This document shows, piece by piece, positions 7,750 through 15,863 of a stretch of DNA of 41,016 bases. The notes beneath the pieces are model-generated. The model did not search any database and was not told the origin of the DNA. It saw only the letters and a list, made by a program, of their open reading frames with translations. The position numbers and the translations under genes are program-made. This stretch comes from Planctomycetaceae bacterium (GTDB taxonomy: Bacteria; Planctomycetota; Planctomycetia; Pirellulales; UBA1268): NCBI GenBank assembly GCA_947453375.1, contig CANGGT010000012.1, forward strand, positions 1 through 41,016, read 5' to 3'. Within the stretch, counting starts at the first letter, position 1. Each line of letters starts with the position of its first letter.

Positions 7750-9336
7750 TCACGATGACGGTTCGATGAAGATCGTCGGACGGTCCTGACGACGCTCCGC
7801 CGCCCGCGCGATGATCGCCGCGTAGTCGCTGAGCGGACGGATGAGCGGATGTTCGTCGAGAAAATCGAGTGCCTGCTGCTTCTCGGTACGCCGGCCGATC
7901 AGTTGCCGCACCGTCCGCAGCCGATAGCACTGGTACGACAGCGCCGTTCCGCAGGCGTCTTCAAGCTGCGCACAGGTGTGCTTGCGCGTCAGCGACAGAA
8001 GCCCCTGCACGACCCGATGACCCTCGATTCCTCGGGCTAAAACCACCGCCTGGGCCCAGTCATGGCATTGCGGGCCGATCGACTTCACCTTCCCGAGCAG
8101 ATAAGCGATGCCCCGCTCGAGGCCGTTGATCTTCGTCGGATGGATATGGTGCTGCGACGTGCTGAAGCGGCCATGCACCTGCTGGGCATGGATCGCGATC
8201 TCCTTCATCCGCTGACAGAAGACGCGCACCACGCGGCCATTCCACCGCACCCACACGTCGCGACCGAGGTATTCCGGCGGCACCGAGTAGAAGGCCCGCT
8301 CCACCTCGACATGCCCGTCGCGACTGACCTTGCGCTTCGCCTCACGGAAGTTCTCGAAGCGCACCGCAGGAAGTGGCAGCAGCGCCTGGCGCTCCGACTC
8401 GTTGAAGACTGTCAGTACCTGCCGCTTCGTCGTCCCGTGGATCCGCTGGTCTGCTACCCGCTCCTCCCACCCTCGAAGGAAGTCGTTCTGCTCGGTGAGT
8501 GTCTTGAAGACGCGCCCCTGGAGGGCGTTGGACTGCACGTAGGCCACGCCCCGCTCCGTCTTCCCCTTGTGTCGTGGCGTCCTCGGTCGTGTCGGCAGCA
8601 CCACCGTCCCGTAATGACGGCAGAAGTCGGCAAGTTTCGGATTGATCTCCGGATCGAACCAGTCCGCCTGAAGTACCGCCGCCTTCAGGTTGTCGACCAC
8701 GATCGTCCGTGGCACACCACCGAAGTGCTCAAAGGCGTTCTCGAGACATTGCAGAAAGCAGTCGGTCGACTGATGGAAAACCGACTCGCTGTAGCCTTTG
8801 CGCGAGTGCGACAGCACCACTCGCAGCACGTGCGTCCGCCGGCGTTTCCCATCAGGGCCGACCACCGCTGCGCCGGTGCCGAAGTCGATCTGTGCCTCGT
8901 GTCCCGCCGCGCACTCCATCCGCCGGAAGGGGACCGGCAGCGTCGCCCCCTGCTTCCGCAGCAGGCGTCGCACGCTGTCGTAGCTCACGCTCCCGGCCCC
9001 AGGAAACTCGGACTGCAGATCCTGGTGGATCCGCTTCGCCGTAAGACCCCGGGCGTGCTGCTCCAGAAGCCACGAAAGCCACGGACTCGCTCCGCTCGCC
9101 CGGGCCACCGGGAGATTCCCGGTCGGCGCGCCAAAACCGGCCACCTCATCCGAGCCGGCCGGGGAAATCGGCGCCTTGGCCGGTTTTGAATCCCCCTCAC
9201 GCCCAAGCCGAACGTGACGAGCCACCGTCTCCCGATGGATCCCAAGTCGTCGCGCGATCGCGCGGCAGGACAGTCCTGCCGATCGCAACGAATGAATCGC
9301 CTCGATAATCGCCATCTTCAACACATTCGCCATCAC
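7750..9336 (-). CDS. istA: IS21-family transposase IstA
   Basis: This is the DDE transposase of the element, 528 aa. An N-terminal helix-turn-helix (IEAIHSLRSAGLSCRAIARR, then LGIHRETVARHV) binds the end repeats. The RNase-H-like core carries D151 (EAQIDFGT), D215 (TIVVDNLKAAV) and E261 (HKGKTERGV). A C-terminal region with a WVRWNGRVVRVF-type beta segment follows. Two of the element's internal end-like repeats lie inside the 5' part of this gene (9124-9143 and 9177-9189) and encode the linker around residues 50-75. The stop is 4 nt from istB. The gene appears complete. Confidence 0.95.
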   Translation of the reverse strand: MMANVLKMAIIEAIHSLRSAGLSCRAIARRLGIHRETVARHVRLGREGDSKPAKAPISPAGSDEVAGFGAPTGNLPVARASGASPWLSWLLEQHARGLTAKRIHQDLQSEFPGAGSVSYDSVRRLLRKQGATLPVPFRRMECAAGHEAQIDFGTGAAVVGPDGKRRRTHVLRVVLSHSRKGYSESVFHQSTDCFLQCLENAFEHFGGVPRTIVVDNLKAAVLQADWFDPEINPKLADFCRHYGTVVLPTRPRTPRHKGKTERGVAYVQSNALQGRVFKTLTEQNDFLRGWEERVADQRIHGTTKRQVLTVFNESERQALLPLPAVRFENFREAKRKVSRDGHVEVERAFYSVPPEYLGRDVWVRWNGRVVRVFCQRMKEIAIHAQQVHGRFSTSQHHIHPTKINGLERGIAYLLGKVKSIGPQCHDWAQAVVLARGIEGHRVVQGLLSLTRKHTCAQLEDACGTALSYQCYRLRTVRQLIGRRTEKQQALDFLDEHPLIRPLSDYAAIIARAAERRQDRPTIFIEPSS

Positions 9337-9419
9337 AGGACTCCTCCGGCGGAAGTGCCGTTGGATGTCCTGTAGGTCGAATTGCTCCGGGAAGATGGCC
9401 GCTCATCGCGCGCCGATCA

Positions 9420-9446
9420 CTGGCCGGTTTTGAGCGCCGACTGACA
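9420..9446 (-). repeat. IS21 right terminal inverted repeat
   Basis: On the plus strand it reads CTGGCCGGTTTTGAGCG then CCGACTGACA; on the minus strand it starts TGTCAGTCGGCGCTC and matches the left end. It lies about 84 nt upstream of istA. Confidence 0.85.
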
Positions 9447-9906
9447 TTCAACTGCACCCACACGATGGTGCCGCCGCAGTTCTTGCCGTTGATGTTGGCT
9501 GCAGGTCGTGAAGGCGAGTCTGCCTGAAGGGCACTCAGATCGCTACGAGCTGCACGGTGTCGAGTCGTGGCAGTGCTTGGGAGGCCTCTTCGGGCCGAAA
9601 TCGGCTTTCGCTCTTCCGCAAGCAGCCATGCAAGGGACGGGGAGAGATGCCATGAAAACAGCGAAGCGCTGGATCGTGGGGAAGTCTTGCAAAAAAGCGG
9701 CGTGTTGCTGGGAATCGGTAGGACTACGACGCGCGGCGTTTCTCGCCTGCACGGCCATCCACACCCCCAGACCCTGGCCTGATGGGGCGGACGTCCTGCG
9801 TGCCGTGAGGGACTCTTGGAAGCCCCCCTCTTGTATGGGACACTACCCGCCCGTCTTCCCATGGGGGGACGCACCCTCCTCGAGCCGCGCTGCGACTGCC
9901 TGACAC
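9447..9906. other. Gene-free stretch between the IS and the ECF sigma gene
   Basis: These 460 bases contain frames up to about 130 codons on both strands, but all are Arg/Pro/Ser-rich without recognisable motifs. A minus-strand stretch next to the IS encodes NINGKNCGGTIVWVQLN, which could be a short relic of a gene cut by the IS, though it is not part of the 6011 family. The 3' part should hold the promoter for the sigma factor at 9907; I could not define it. Confidence 0.4.
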
Positions 9907-10503
9907 ATGGAAGATCGACTCTCTCGCGACCAGTCGCAGCTCTCGACCACCAGCAGCCTCATCCGGGAACTCCAGGCCGAGTCGCCGGAGCGCTGGAGGA
10001 CCTTCGTCCGCCTCTACTCGCCGCTCCTACGGTTCTGGCTCGGCAAGGAAAAAGCCCCGCCGGGCCACCGCGAAGACATCCTCCAGGAATGCCTGGCCTC
10101 GATCGTCTCGAGCGTGAGCCAGTTCGACCGGGTCGACGGCAGTTCTTTCCGTGGCTGGCTTCGGACCATCGTCCGCCGCCGCGTGGCCGACTTTCACCGG
10201 CATCGGTCGCCGGAAGTCCCCGCAGCGCCCGGCATGATCGAGAGCGTCGCCGTCGCTGAACCAAAACTCGCTGAGGAGTTGGAAACCGAAGAGCAAGCCC
10301 TCGCCGACCTGCGGGCCCGGGCCCTGGAGCTGGTCCGGCAGACGGTCGATCCCCGCACCTGGGAGATGTTCTGGGAGTTTGCCTTGGAATCGAGGCCGGC
10401 AAGCGAGGTGGCGAAGAAGTTCGGCGTCAGCGATGCCGGTGTCCGGATGGCCGCAGGCCGGATCCGCAAACGCTTGCGCGATCTGATGATCGACGGGGAC
10501 TGA
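9907..10503 (+). CDS. ECF-type RNA polymerase sigma factor
   Basis: A 198-aa extracytoplasmic-function sigma factor directing RNA polymerase to a specific regulon. Sigma region 2 spans about residues 27-98 (RTFVRLYSPLLRFWL, REDILQECLASIV, FRGWLRTIVRRRVADFHR). Sigma region 4 is at about 150-196, ending in the helix-turn-helix SEVAKKFGVSDAGVRMAAGR followed by IRKRLRDLM. The two are joined by an acidic linker. There is no anti-sigma gene next to it. Instead a transmembrane Ser/Thr kinase with an N-terminal zinc-finger-like motif starts 133 nt downstream. This pairing is typical of planctomycete ECF groups, where the kinase is thought to control the sigma factor. Confidence 0.92.
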   Translation: MEDRLSRDQSQLSTTSSLIRELQAESPERWRTFVRLYSPLLRFWLGKEKAPPGHREDILQECLASIVSSVSQFDRVDGSSFRGWLRTIVRRRVADFHRHRSPEVPAAPGMIESVAVAEPKLAEELETEEQALADLRARALELVRQTVDPRTWEMFWEFALESRPASEVAKKFGVSDAGVRMAAGRIRKRLRDLMIDGD

Positions 10504-10636
10504 ATGGCAAGCACGGCCAGTGGGGCCTGCGTTACGCCCTCGCGATAGAGATTCGTTGGCGGACGTCGGTGGTGGCGAGTTGTCATCTGGCCGGCAGTTG
10601 GCGTGAAGTGTTCCCCAGGCAGCGGCGGTCGAGTGG

Positions 10637-12853
10637 ATGGTCATGTCAAACCCATGCCCGTCGCAGCTCGATCTCGCCCGGATGGCGGCAGGAACGCTCG
10701 CTGACGAGCCGTTCGAGACTGTCTGCCGCCACGTCGAATCGTGTGCTCGCTGCCAGGAGAGCCTTTCCAAAGTCGAAGACTTCCCCGACCAGCTCGTCGG
10801 AATCCTCAGTCGGGTCACGAAGGACGATCTCGAGCGGGCACGCCTCGCGATGGAAGCTGAGTCGACGGCCGACTCGCAGTTGCTGGAGGGAATGCTCGAG
10901 AGCCGTCTTCTCAGCAATCGGCGGCAGCCAACGCTTTCGCCCCCCTGCGAACTTGGTCCCTACAAGATCGAGCGGATCATCGGCGAAGGGGGGATGGGAG
11001 AGGTCTACTCCGGCAGGCACAGTCGCCTCGATCGACCGGTCGCCCTGAAGGTGATTCGGGGCTTCCGGCAGGGTGATCCGGTCTCCCATTCGCACTTCCT
11101 CAAGGAAGCCGCCTCGGCCGGAAAGCTCGACCACCCAAACCTCGTCCGGGCCTACGACGCCTGGGAAGCCGACGGCACGCTCTATCTGGCCCTCGAGCTG
11201 CTCGATGGAAAGCCACTCCAGAAGCTGGCCGCGGAAGGCGGGATCGCGTCGGTACGGGAGGTTCTCGATGCGGCTATCGGCATCTGCCGCGGCCTCGAGC
11301 ATCTCCATGCCAGTGGCTTGGTGCATCGGGACGTGAAGCCGGCAAACGTCATGCGTCTGCAGGACGGCTCGATCAAGCTCATCGACTTTGGCCTGGCCGT
11401 CACAGGCTCGCCCGGCACGCCCCACGAAGCCACCGTCGCCCCGATTGCCGGTACCAAGGGCTACATGGCCCCGGAGCAGGCCGACGGCAGCGGCAAGATC
11501 GATGCGCGGACCGACATCTTTGGTGCCGGCAAGGTGATCCGGTTTCTGCTGCGCAACGTCTCGAATGCCGGCCCGATTCGCGGAGACAACTCGGAAGCAG
11601 GGCTCGGGCGGAATCTCGACCGGATCGCGGGGCGGATGTGCGAGCCGGATCCGGCGAAGCGCTACCAGAGCGTGCGTGACGTGCTCGACGAACTGGAAAA
11701 GCTCATCGAGAAGCCGGCCAGCTCCACCAACTCATCCCACAGTCCCCCGGGGCGTACTTGGCTCTTGCCGCTCTTGGTGCTCGCCGTCCCACTCTTGGGA
11801 ATTGGAGCCTGCTGGGCAGTCATCGGCGGAGATCGGCGAGCGACGGTGACGGTCGAGAATCGAACCCCCGGGGATGTACTCCAGGTTCACGACGCACAAG
11901 GACACGTCCAAACGTTTGAGCTCGACGATACATCCACGCTGCGATTGCCTCCCGGGGGCTACGAGCTGTTCCTGAAGAACCCTCGCAGTCGGCAGCTGAC
12001 GCCGGGCAAGCTGAAGCTTGGCGTTCACGATCGGCTCACGGTCTCCATCGAAGGCCCAATCGCCGGTCCTCATGCGCCGATCAACATGGTCGCGATCCCG
12101 GCTGGCTCGTTCGTCATGGGGGCAGCGGAGGGCGATCCGGAGGCAGGTCAAAACGAACTTCCGCGCCGGAAGGTAACGATCGAAAAGCCGTTCCACATCA
12201 GTGCCCACGAGATCACGGTGGGGCAGTTCCGGGAGTTTGTCGAGGCGACGGGCTACGTCACGGAGGCCGAGTCGTCCGGCAAAGGCGGCTGGGTCGCCAA
12301 CGAGAACACGAGTTGGGGAAGTCAGAATCCGGAGACCATCTGGACGAATCCGGGCTATCCACTCGGGGAAGAACTTCCGGTGACGCTCGTGACCTATGCC
12401 GACGCGGTGGCCTATTGCGAATGGCTCAGCGGTAGGGAAGGAAAGCGGCACCGTCTCCCGACTGAGGCGGAGTGGGAGTATGCGTGCCGGGCTGGCTCTG
12501 TTGGGCCGTATGCGTTCCCGCTCGAGGCCCGGGATTCCCACTGCTGGTCGCTCTCGAACTGCCGTTCGGACGTCAGGCCCCATCCGGTGGGCACGCGGCA
12601 GCCGAACGCCTGGGGGCTCTCCGACATGGAGGGGAACGTCCGCGAATGGTGCGTCGATTGGTATGCGGACGACGCCTACGCCACGCCCTACGAGACGGCC
12701 CCGGTCGGCCCCTCCAGCGGCACCCTGCGGACGATCCGGGGGGGCTGCTTCATGGACCTGAATCCGTTCCTGCGGTCTTCCCACCGTGGTTACCTGGCCC
12801 CCGACCAGGTCGTCAACAACCAGGGCTTCCGGGTCGTGACGGACGGGCCTTAA
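10637..12853 (+). CDS. Receptor Ser/Thr kinase fused to an FGE-like (SUMF1) sensor domain
   Basis: A 738-aa membrane kinase. Residues 30-45 carry an anti-sigma-like zinc motif, H32-x3-C36-x2-C39. The kinase domain (about 109-355) is complete: glycine loop GEGGMG 116-121, K138, E157, HRD 230-232, DFG 250-252, APE 278-280. A transmembrane helix lies at 375-396, then a PEGA-like beta domain (about 402-470) and a formylglycine-enzyme-like domain from about 482 (MVAIPAGSFVMG, LPTEAEWEYACRAG, GNVREWC, RGGC, NQGFRVV). The FGE active-site Cys pair is not present in its usual place, so the domain is probably a ligand-binding sensor outside the membrane, not an oxidase. It follows an ECF sigma gene and probably regulates it. 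A second ATG at 10643 is also possible. Confidence 0.92.
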   Translation: MVMSNPCPSQLDLARMAAGTLADEPFETVCRHVESCARCQESLSKVEDFPDQLVGILSRVTKDDLERARLAMEAESTADSQLLEGMLESRLLSNRRQPTLSPPCELGPYKIERIIGEGGMGEVYSGRHSRLDRPVALKVIRGFRQGDPVSHSHFLKEAASAGKLDHPNLVRAYDAWEADGTLYLALELLDGKPLQKLAAEGGIASVREVLDAAIGICRGLEHLHASGLVHRDVKPANVMRLQDGSIKLIDFGLAVTGSPGTPHEATVAPIAGTKGYMAPEQADGSGKIDARTDIFGAGKVIRFLLRNVSNAGPIRGDNSEAGLGRNLDRIAGRMCEPDPAKRYQSVRDVLDELEKLIEKPASSTNSSHSPPGRTWLLPLLVLAVPLLGIGACWAVIGGDRRATVTVENRTPGDVLQVHDAQGHVQTFELDDTSTLRLPPGGYELFLKNPRSRQLTPGKLKLGVHDRLTVSIEGPIAGPHAPINMVAIPAGSFVMGAAEGDPEAGQNELPRRKVTIEKPFHISAHEITVGQFREFVEATGYVTEAESSGKGGWVANENTSWGSQNPETIWTNPGYPLGEELPVTLVTYADAVAYCEWLSGREGKRHRLPTEAEWEYACRAGSVGPYAFPLEARDSHCWSLSNCRSDVRPHPVGTRQPNAWGLSDMEGNVREWCVDWYADDAYATPYETAPVGPSSGTLRTIRGGCFMDLNPFLRSSHRGYLAPDQVVNNQGFRVVTDGP

Positions 12854-13001
12854 GGCCTTTGGTGACAGGATGTTGCCGGGCCGTGTTACGGGGCCGCGAT
12901 AGGGATGAGTGCCGGGAGGGGTGCTCGTCCCTGGTATCGACCTGTCGTCGATGGCGGACTGGCCACTGCAGATGAGCATGCGGCAATCGAGGGAGGCTGT
13001 C

Positions 13002-13946
13002 GTGAGAGCAGGTTGGCCGGAGACCGTGCTGGCAACTGGTAACCGCGGCCGTTCTGAGGTGCAGTCACTCATCCGGCGACGAAGCCTGTTGTCGGCGGGA
13101 GCGATCATGACTGGGGCAACCGTTTGGGGGTGTGGCAGCAGCGATCAGCCATCCGAATCGGCCCCAGTTGATCCGCTTGTGCGAATGGTGAGGTTCGTGG
13201 AACCGGATATCAACTGGACGGCACGCCAACTCAATGTTTTTTTGGACGAGTTGCCCGATGCCGGATTGCTCTCGCTGAAGCAGGGATTGGGGCTCCTCGA
13301 GGGAACGGCATCGACTGCGGACCTCGCAGGTACTCCAGAGGATCAGCGTCATATCAAGAAGCAGTTGTTGTGGGTGTCCAGCAACATCTTCAAGTATCCC
13401 GTCAGCGACATTGAAGGGATCCCGTATCACGACCTCGTCAAGTGGGTAGCCAGCAAGACCAGTGTTGATCAGGAAATCGTCAAAAGCCGCACGACATATC
13501 CACTGGAGAGGGCGATCAACGAGCAGGCGTTTGCGATGCTGTGGGATAGCCTCGATGAAAGCCGACGCAAGGAACTTCTCGCCACCATCGACACAGCGGG
13601 GCGTATTCAGGACCATGCAGGCGTAGCCGCACTCGGCGGTTCTGCTGCTCTCGGGGTGTTGTCCGCGACGACCTACTTTTCCGGCTTCGCGTTCTACACC
13701 ACGATGTCGACGGTCATTAGCACGATCGCCGGCTGGGCAGGAGTGACGCTCCCTTTCGCCGCATACACAGGGGCCTCCAGCATCGCGGCGTTTCTGTCGG
13801 GCCCTGTGGGCTGGGCATTGCTCGCGCTTGGTGGGGCGGTGGGGGCGGCGATGCTGGGGCGGGCGAACTGGAGCAAGACGATGGCGTTCATCATCCAGTT
13901 GCACAGCCTGAAAGCGGCATCCAGACACCTCGCTGGCTTGGAGTAG
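13002..13946 (+). CDS. Tat-type lipoprotein-like protein with YaaW-like C-terminal domain
   Basis: The GTG at 13002 follows GGGAGG by 5 nt and gives 314 aa; the frame is open from 12909. A twin-arginine-like signal (RRRSLLSAGAIMTGATVWGC, residues 25-44) ends in an imperfect lipobox with Cys44. The middle (RQLNVFLDELPDAGLLSLKQG, EGIPYHDLVKWVASK, ERAINEQAFAMLWDSLDE) and the hydrophobic C-terminus (AGVAALGGSAALGVLS, TGASSIAAFLSGPVGWALLA) resemble E. coli YaaW / UPF0174, including the GPVGW turn. The function of that family is not known. The C-terminal third has about four helices able to enter a membrane. A 12-bp hairpin follows the stop. Confidence 0.65.
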   Translation: MRAGWPETVLATGNRGRSEVQSLIRRRSLLSAGAIMTGATVWGCGSSDQPSESAPVDPLVRMVRFVEPDINWTARQLNVFLDELPDAGLLSLKQGLGLLEGTASTADLAGTPEDQRHIKKQLLWVSSNIFKYPVSDIEGIPYHDLVKWVASKTSVDQEIVKSRTTYPLERAINEQAFAMLWDSLDESRRKELLATIDTAGRIQDHAGVAALGGSAALGVLSATTYFSGFAFYTTMSTVISTIAGWAGVTLPFAAYTGASSIAAFLSGPVGWALLALGGAVGAAMLGRANWSKTMAFIIQLHSLKAASRHLAGLE

Positions 13947-13962
13947 GGCATCGGGGGCATGA

Positions 13963-13992
13963 GCCCGTTCGGCAGTCTGTTGCCGAACGGGC
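13963..13992 (+). terminator. Perfect 12-bp hairpin after the YaaW-like gene
   Basis: GCCCGTTCGGCA (13963-13974) pairs exactly with TGCCGAACGGGC (13981-13992) around a GTCTGT loop. It begins 16 nt after the stop of the preceding gene. There is no U-run, so it may be a terminator aided by other factors, or a 3'-end stabiliser. Confidence 0.6.
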
Positions 13993-14093
13993 GTTACGGG
14001 GCCGTGGCGGAATCGTTTTCCGGGAAGTGGATTGCCATCGGTCCTCGCTGCGATGGCGTCACACGTGAAAGGCTACGAGAGAGGGAGGTCGGC

Positions 14094-14552
14094 ATGCGAT
14101 CTACACGTGCGGTGATGAAGCCCCCAGCGATGAGAGCTACCTCGCCCACAAGGCAGATGCAGGTTGTACGGCGTCTCGTTGTGGTGATGCTCTGCCTTGC
14201 GTCTGGACTTTGGCCAAGGCAATCGTACGCCCAGACACCATGGTCGTACCGCAATACGTTCGGAGGCCAGACCTTCTCCGATGGGGGTTTTACTATGCCG
14301 AATGCCTTTCATGGGTACACATTCCACTCGCCAAGTGGCGGCTCGCCGATCGTCGGAATTCCGAATGTTTTTGGTGGCATGTCCTTCGGCAGTCACGGCT
14401 ACAGCACATCAAACGTCTTTGGCGGGCACAATTTCTACGCCCCGAGCGGTGGCTTCATGTCGACGACGCCAAATGTCTTTGGTGGATCCAATTTCAGTTC
14501 GGGCGGATACACGGTGCCAAATGTCTTTGGCGGATACAACCATTTCAGATGA
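14094..14552 (+). CDS. Secreted protein with alternating NVFGG repeats
   Basis: The ATG at 14094 follows GGGAGG at a good distance; upstream codons in the frame look non-coding. The 152-aa product has a signal peptide (VVRRLVVVMLCLASGLW, cleavage likely at SYAQ). After that it is almost entirely short repeats beginning N(V/T/A)F(G/H)G. Units of 16, 21, 16, 20 and 16 residues alternate (for example NVFGGMSFGSHGYSTS and NVFGGHNFYAPSGG), ending with a partial unit NVFGGYNHF. Aromatic and Gly spacing suggests a beta-solenoid or aggregating surface fibre. I know no family for it. The next gene starts 9 nt after its stop, so the two are probably co-translated and functionally linked. Confidence 0.65.
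   Translation: MRSTRAVMKPPAMRATSPTRQMQVVRRLVVVMLCLASGLWPRQSYAQTPWSYRNTFGGQTFSDGGFTMPNAFHGYTFHSPSGGSPIVGIPNVFGGMSFGSHGYSTSNVFGGHNFYAPSGGFMSTTPNVFGGSNFSSGGYTVPNVFGGYNHFR
14253..14549 (+). repeat. Two-unit (A-B) tandem amino-acid repeat, about 36-37 residues per pair
   Basis: Inside the secreted protein, A units (16 aa: NTFGGQTFSDGGFTMP, NVFGGMSFGSHGYSTS, NVFGGSNFSSGGYTVP) alternate with B units (20-21 aa, containing F-x-x-PSGG). The third B unit stops after NVFGGYNHFR. At DNA level the units share AATGTCTTTGG-type openings. Confidence 0.75.
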
Positions 14553-14561
14553 GGGGGCAAC

Positions 14562-15305
14562 TTGCCAAGACACATTGAGGCCGATCTCGTCCCGTCTCCA
14601 TCGTCCAATGCCGCTTCCGTGCCATCATTGGCATCCGCTCACGCCCCAACGGCCTTGGCCTTGACGCTCGTTGAGGGATTTCATGACCGGGATGTACCGA
14701 GCCGTCTGGGGCTCTGGGTGGACGTGGGATACCACGTCTACTACGCGAAGTTCGTGTCGCTCGTGCTTCTCGCAGCGATAGGCGTCGGTCTTGGCGTGGT
14801 GACGCTGGGCTTTGCGCTTCCGGTTGTGGCATCGATCATGGCAGTCGTCGTCCTTCGGGAACTCACTCAGCCAGACTCGGACTACCGTCTTCGCATTACT
14901 CCGGGAATATGTATTCATGGGCTGATGGTGATGCTCACGCAAAACTTGCTCGCCTATGGTGGCACCTATGCCCTTCAGAGCATTCCATACGTCAGTGGCT
15001 TCGCGACAGCGATGTGGGCGGTCGTGGTTGAGACGCTTTTTGCATTCGCCCTCCTCTTTGTTGTGGGACATCGACTCCCCGCGTGGATCGCAGTGGGGCA
15101 AAGTTGTGGGCTCGCCTCCAGGGCCGGTCTGTCACTTCTGTGGCTTTACGTCATGGGGGCCGCTGCGAGTCAGTGCGGTGGCGTCCTGCTGGGCGTTGGA
15201 GCGATCCTCACAGCGCCAATCCTTCCGTGCCTTCTGGCAGCCGCGTTCGTGAGCCTGACGACGGATCTCGGTATCCGGCCTGCTAGCGAGAGCGTCGCAG
15301 GCTGA
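14562..15305 (+). CDS. Polytopic membrane protein of unknown function
   Basis: A TTG start at 14562 follows GAGGGGG and lies 9 nt after the repeat-protein stop. The 247-aa product has a soluble N-terminus of about 60 residues and then about five or six transmembrane helices (KFVSLVLLAAIGVGLGVVTL, GFALPVVASIMAVVVL, MWAVVVETLFAFALLFVV, LSLLWLYVMGAAA, GVLLGVGAILTAPILPCLLA). No catalytic motif or known family is apparent. Its tight spacing with the secreted repeat protein suggests a joint role, for instance as membrane partner or export helper, but that is inference. Confidence 0.7.
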   Translation: MPRHIEADLVPSPSSNAASVPSLASAHAPTALALTLVEGFHDRDVPSRLGLWVDVGYHVYYAKFVSLVLLAAIGVGLGVVTLGFALPVVASIMAVVVLRELTQPDSDYRLRITPGICIHGLMVMLTQNLLAYGGTYALQSIPYVSGFATAMWAVVVETLFAFALLFVVGHRLPAWIAVGQSCGLASRAGLSLLWLYVMGAAASQCGGVLLGVGAILTAPILPCLLAAAFVSLTTDLGIRPASESVAG

Positions 15306-15320
15306 TGCCGATAGCCTGCG
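15296..15320 (+). terminator. Hairpin overlapping the membrane-protein stop
   Basis: CGCAGGCT (15296-15303) pairs with AGCCTGCG (15313-15320) across a 9-nt loop that includes the rest of the stop codon. No U-run follows. This is a weak terminator candidate. Confidence 0.4.
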
Positions 15321-15404
15321 TGCTTCCCGAGTGACCTGCCGGCCGCAGTTGGTAGGCTACCGGGAGCAGGGCGTTGCGTTGCCCTTCGCCGTAGCAGCGA
15401 TCCC

Positions 15405-15863
15405 ATGAAACTCCTCTACCTCCACGGCTGGAACTCGGCTGTCGGCGGCGTGAAGCCGACGTCCCTGCGAAGCCTTGGCCACGAGGTCATCGAGCCGGCG
15501 TTGGACCATGACAACTTCAAGCTGGCGCTGGCAACGGCCCAGGCTGCCTACGATGCAAGCCAGCCGGACGTCGTGGTGGGGTCGAGCCGGGGAGGGGCCG
15601 TGGCGATGAACCTCCGCAGCGGCCATGCGAGGATGGTGCTGCTCTGCCCGGCCTGGAAGAAATGGGGCGCGGCCGCGACGTTGAAGCCGGGCACGATCAT
15701 CCTTCACTCCCGGGGCGACGACGTGATTCCCTTTGCGTAGTCATTGGAGCTGGTCCGGGGAAGTGGGCTGCCTGATTCGGCTCTCGTGGAAGTCGGGACG
15801 GACCATCGGCTGGCAGACCCGGAGCCGCTCGAGGCATTGGCCAGGTTTGTGGAGGGGATATGA
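15405..15863 (+). pseudogene. Alpha/beta hydrolase gene with an in-frame TAG
   Basis: The frame reads MKLLYLHGWNSAVGG... with nucleophile elbow GSSRG (S61) and an acid candidate at D105/D106 (SRGDDVIPF). It then meets TAG at 15738-15740, codon 112. The same frame continues without further stops through 40 more codons that complete the fold, including TDH with the expected catalytic H134. It ends at 15861-15863, overlapping the sirtuin start as ATGA. The coupled end shows that 152 aa is the ancestral length. The truncated 111-aa product would lack the catalytic His. Relatives usually have an acidic residue at the TAG position. So this is a recent nonsense mutation, a readthrough codon or a sequence error. 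The family is small cytoplasmic serine esterases of unknown substrate. Confidence 0.7.

Larger units (their letters stand above)
6755..9446 (-). mobile_element. IS21-family insertion sequence (istA-istB)
   Basis: A 2692-bp element with two transposition genes on the minus strand. The termini are imperfect inverted repeats beginning TGTCA: left TGTCATTCGGCGCTTC from 6755, right (minus strand) TGTCAGTCGGCGCTC from 9446, both continuing AAAACCGGCCA. The TG...CA ends, the istA-istB order and the multiple end repeats are IS21 traits. The core TGGCCGGTTTT or its complement also occurs at about 6787-6806, 6953-6963, 9124-9143 and 9177-9189. No matching target duplication is seen: bases before 6755 read CGCCGGAT and bases after 9446 read TTCAACTG. 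Both genes are intact, so the element may be active, but its flanks have been rearranged. Confidence 0.93.

Noticed and set aside
9508-9903. 131-codon plus-strand frame before the ECF sigma gene
   Set aside because: Composition is unlike neighbouring proteins, no recognisable motif; treated as intergenic.
10637-12853. Formylglycine-generating (sulfatase-activating) activity for the kinase's C-terminal domain
   Set aside because: The active-site Cys pair is not in its usual place, and the domain sits on a receptor kinase; a sensor role fits better.
12846-12857. GGCCTTAAGGCC palindrome over the stop of the kinase gene
   Set aside because: As RNA it has no loop and no U-run follows; not a credible terminator.
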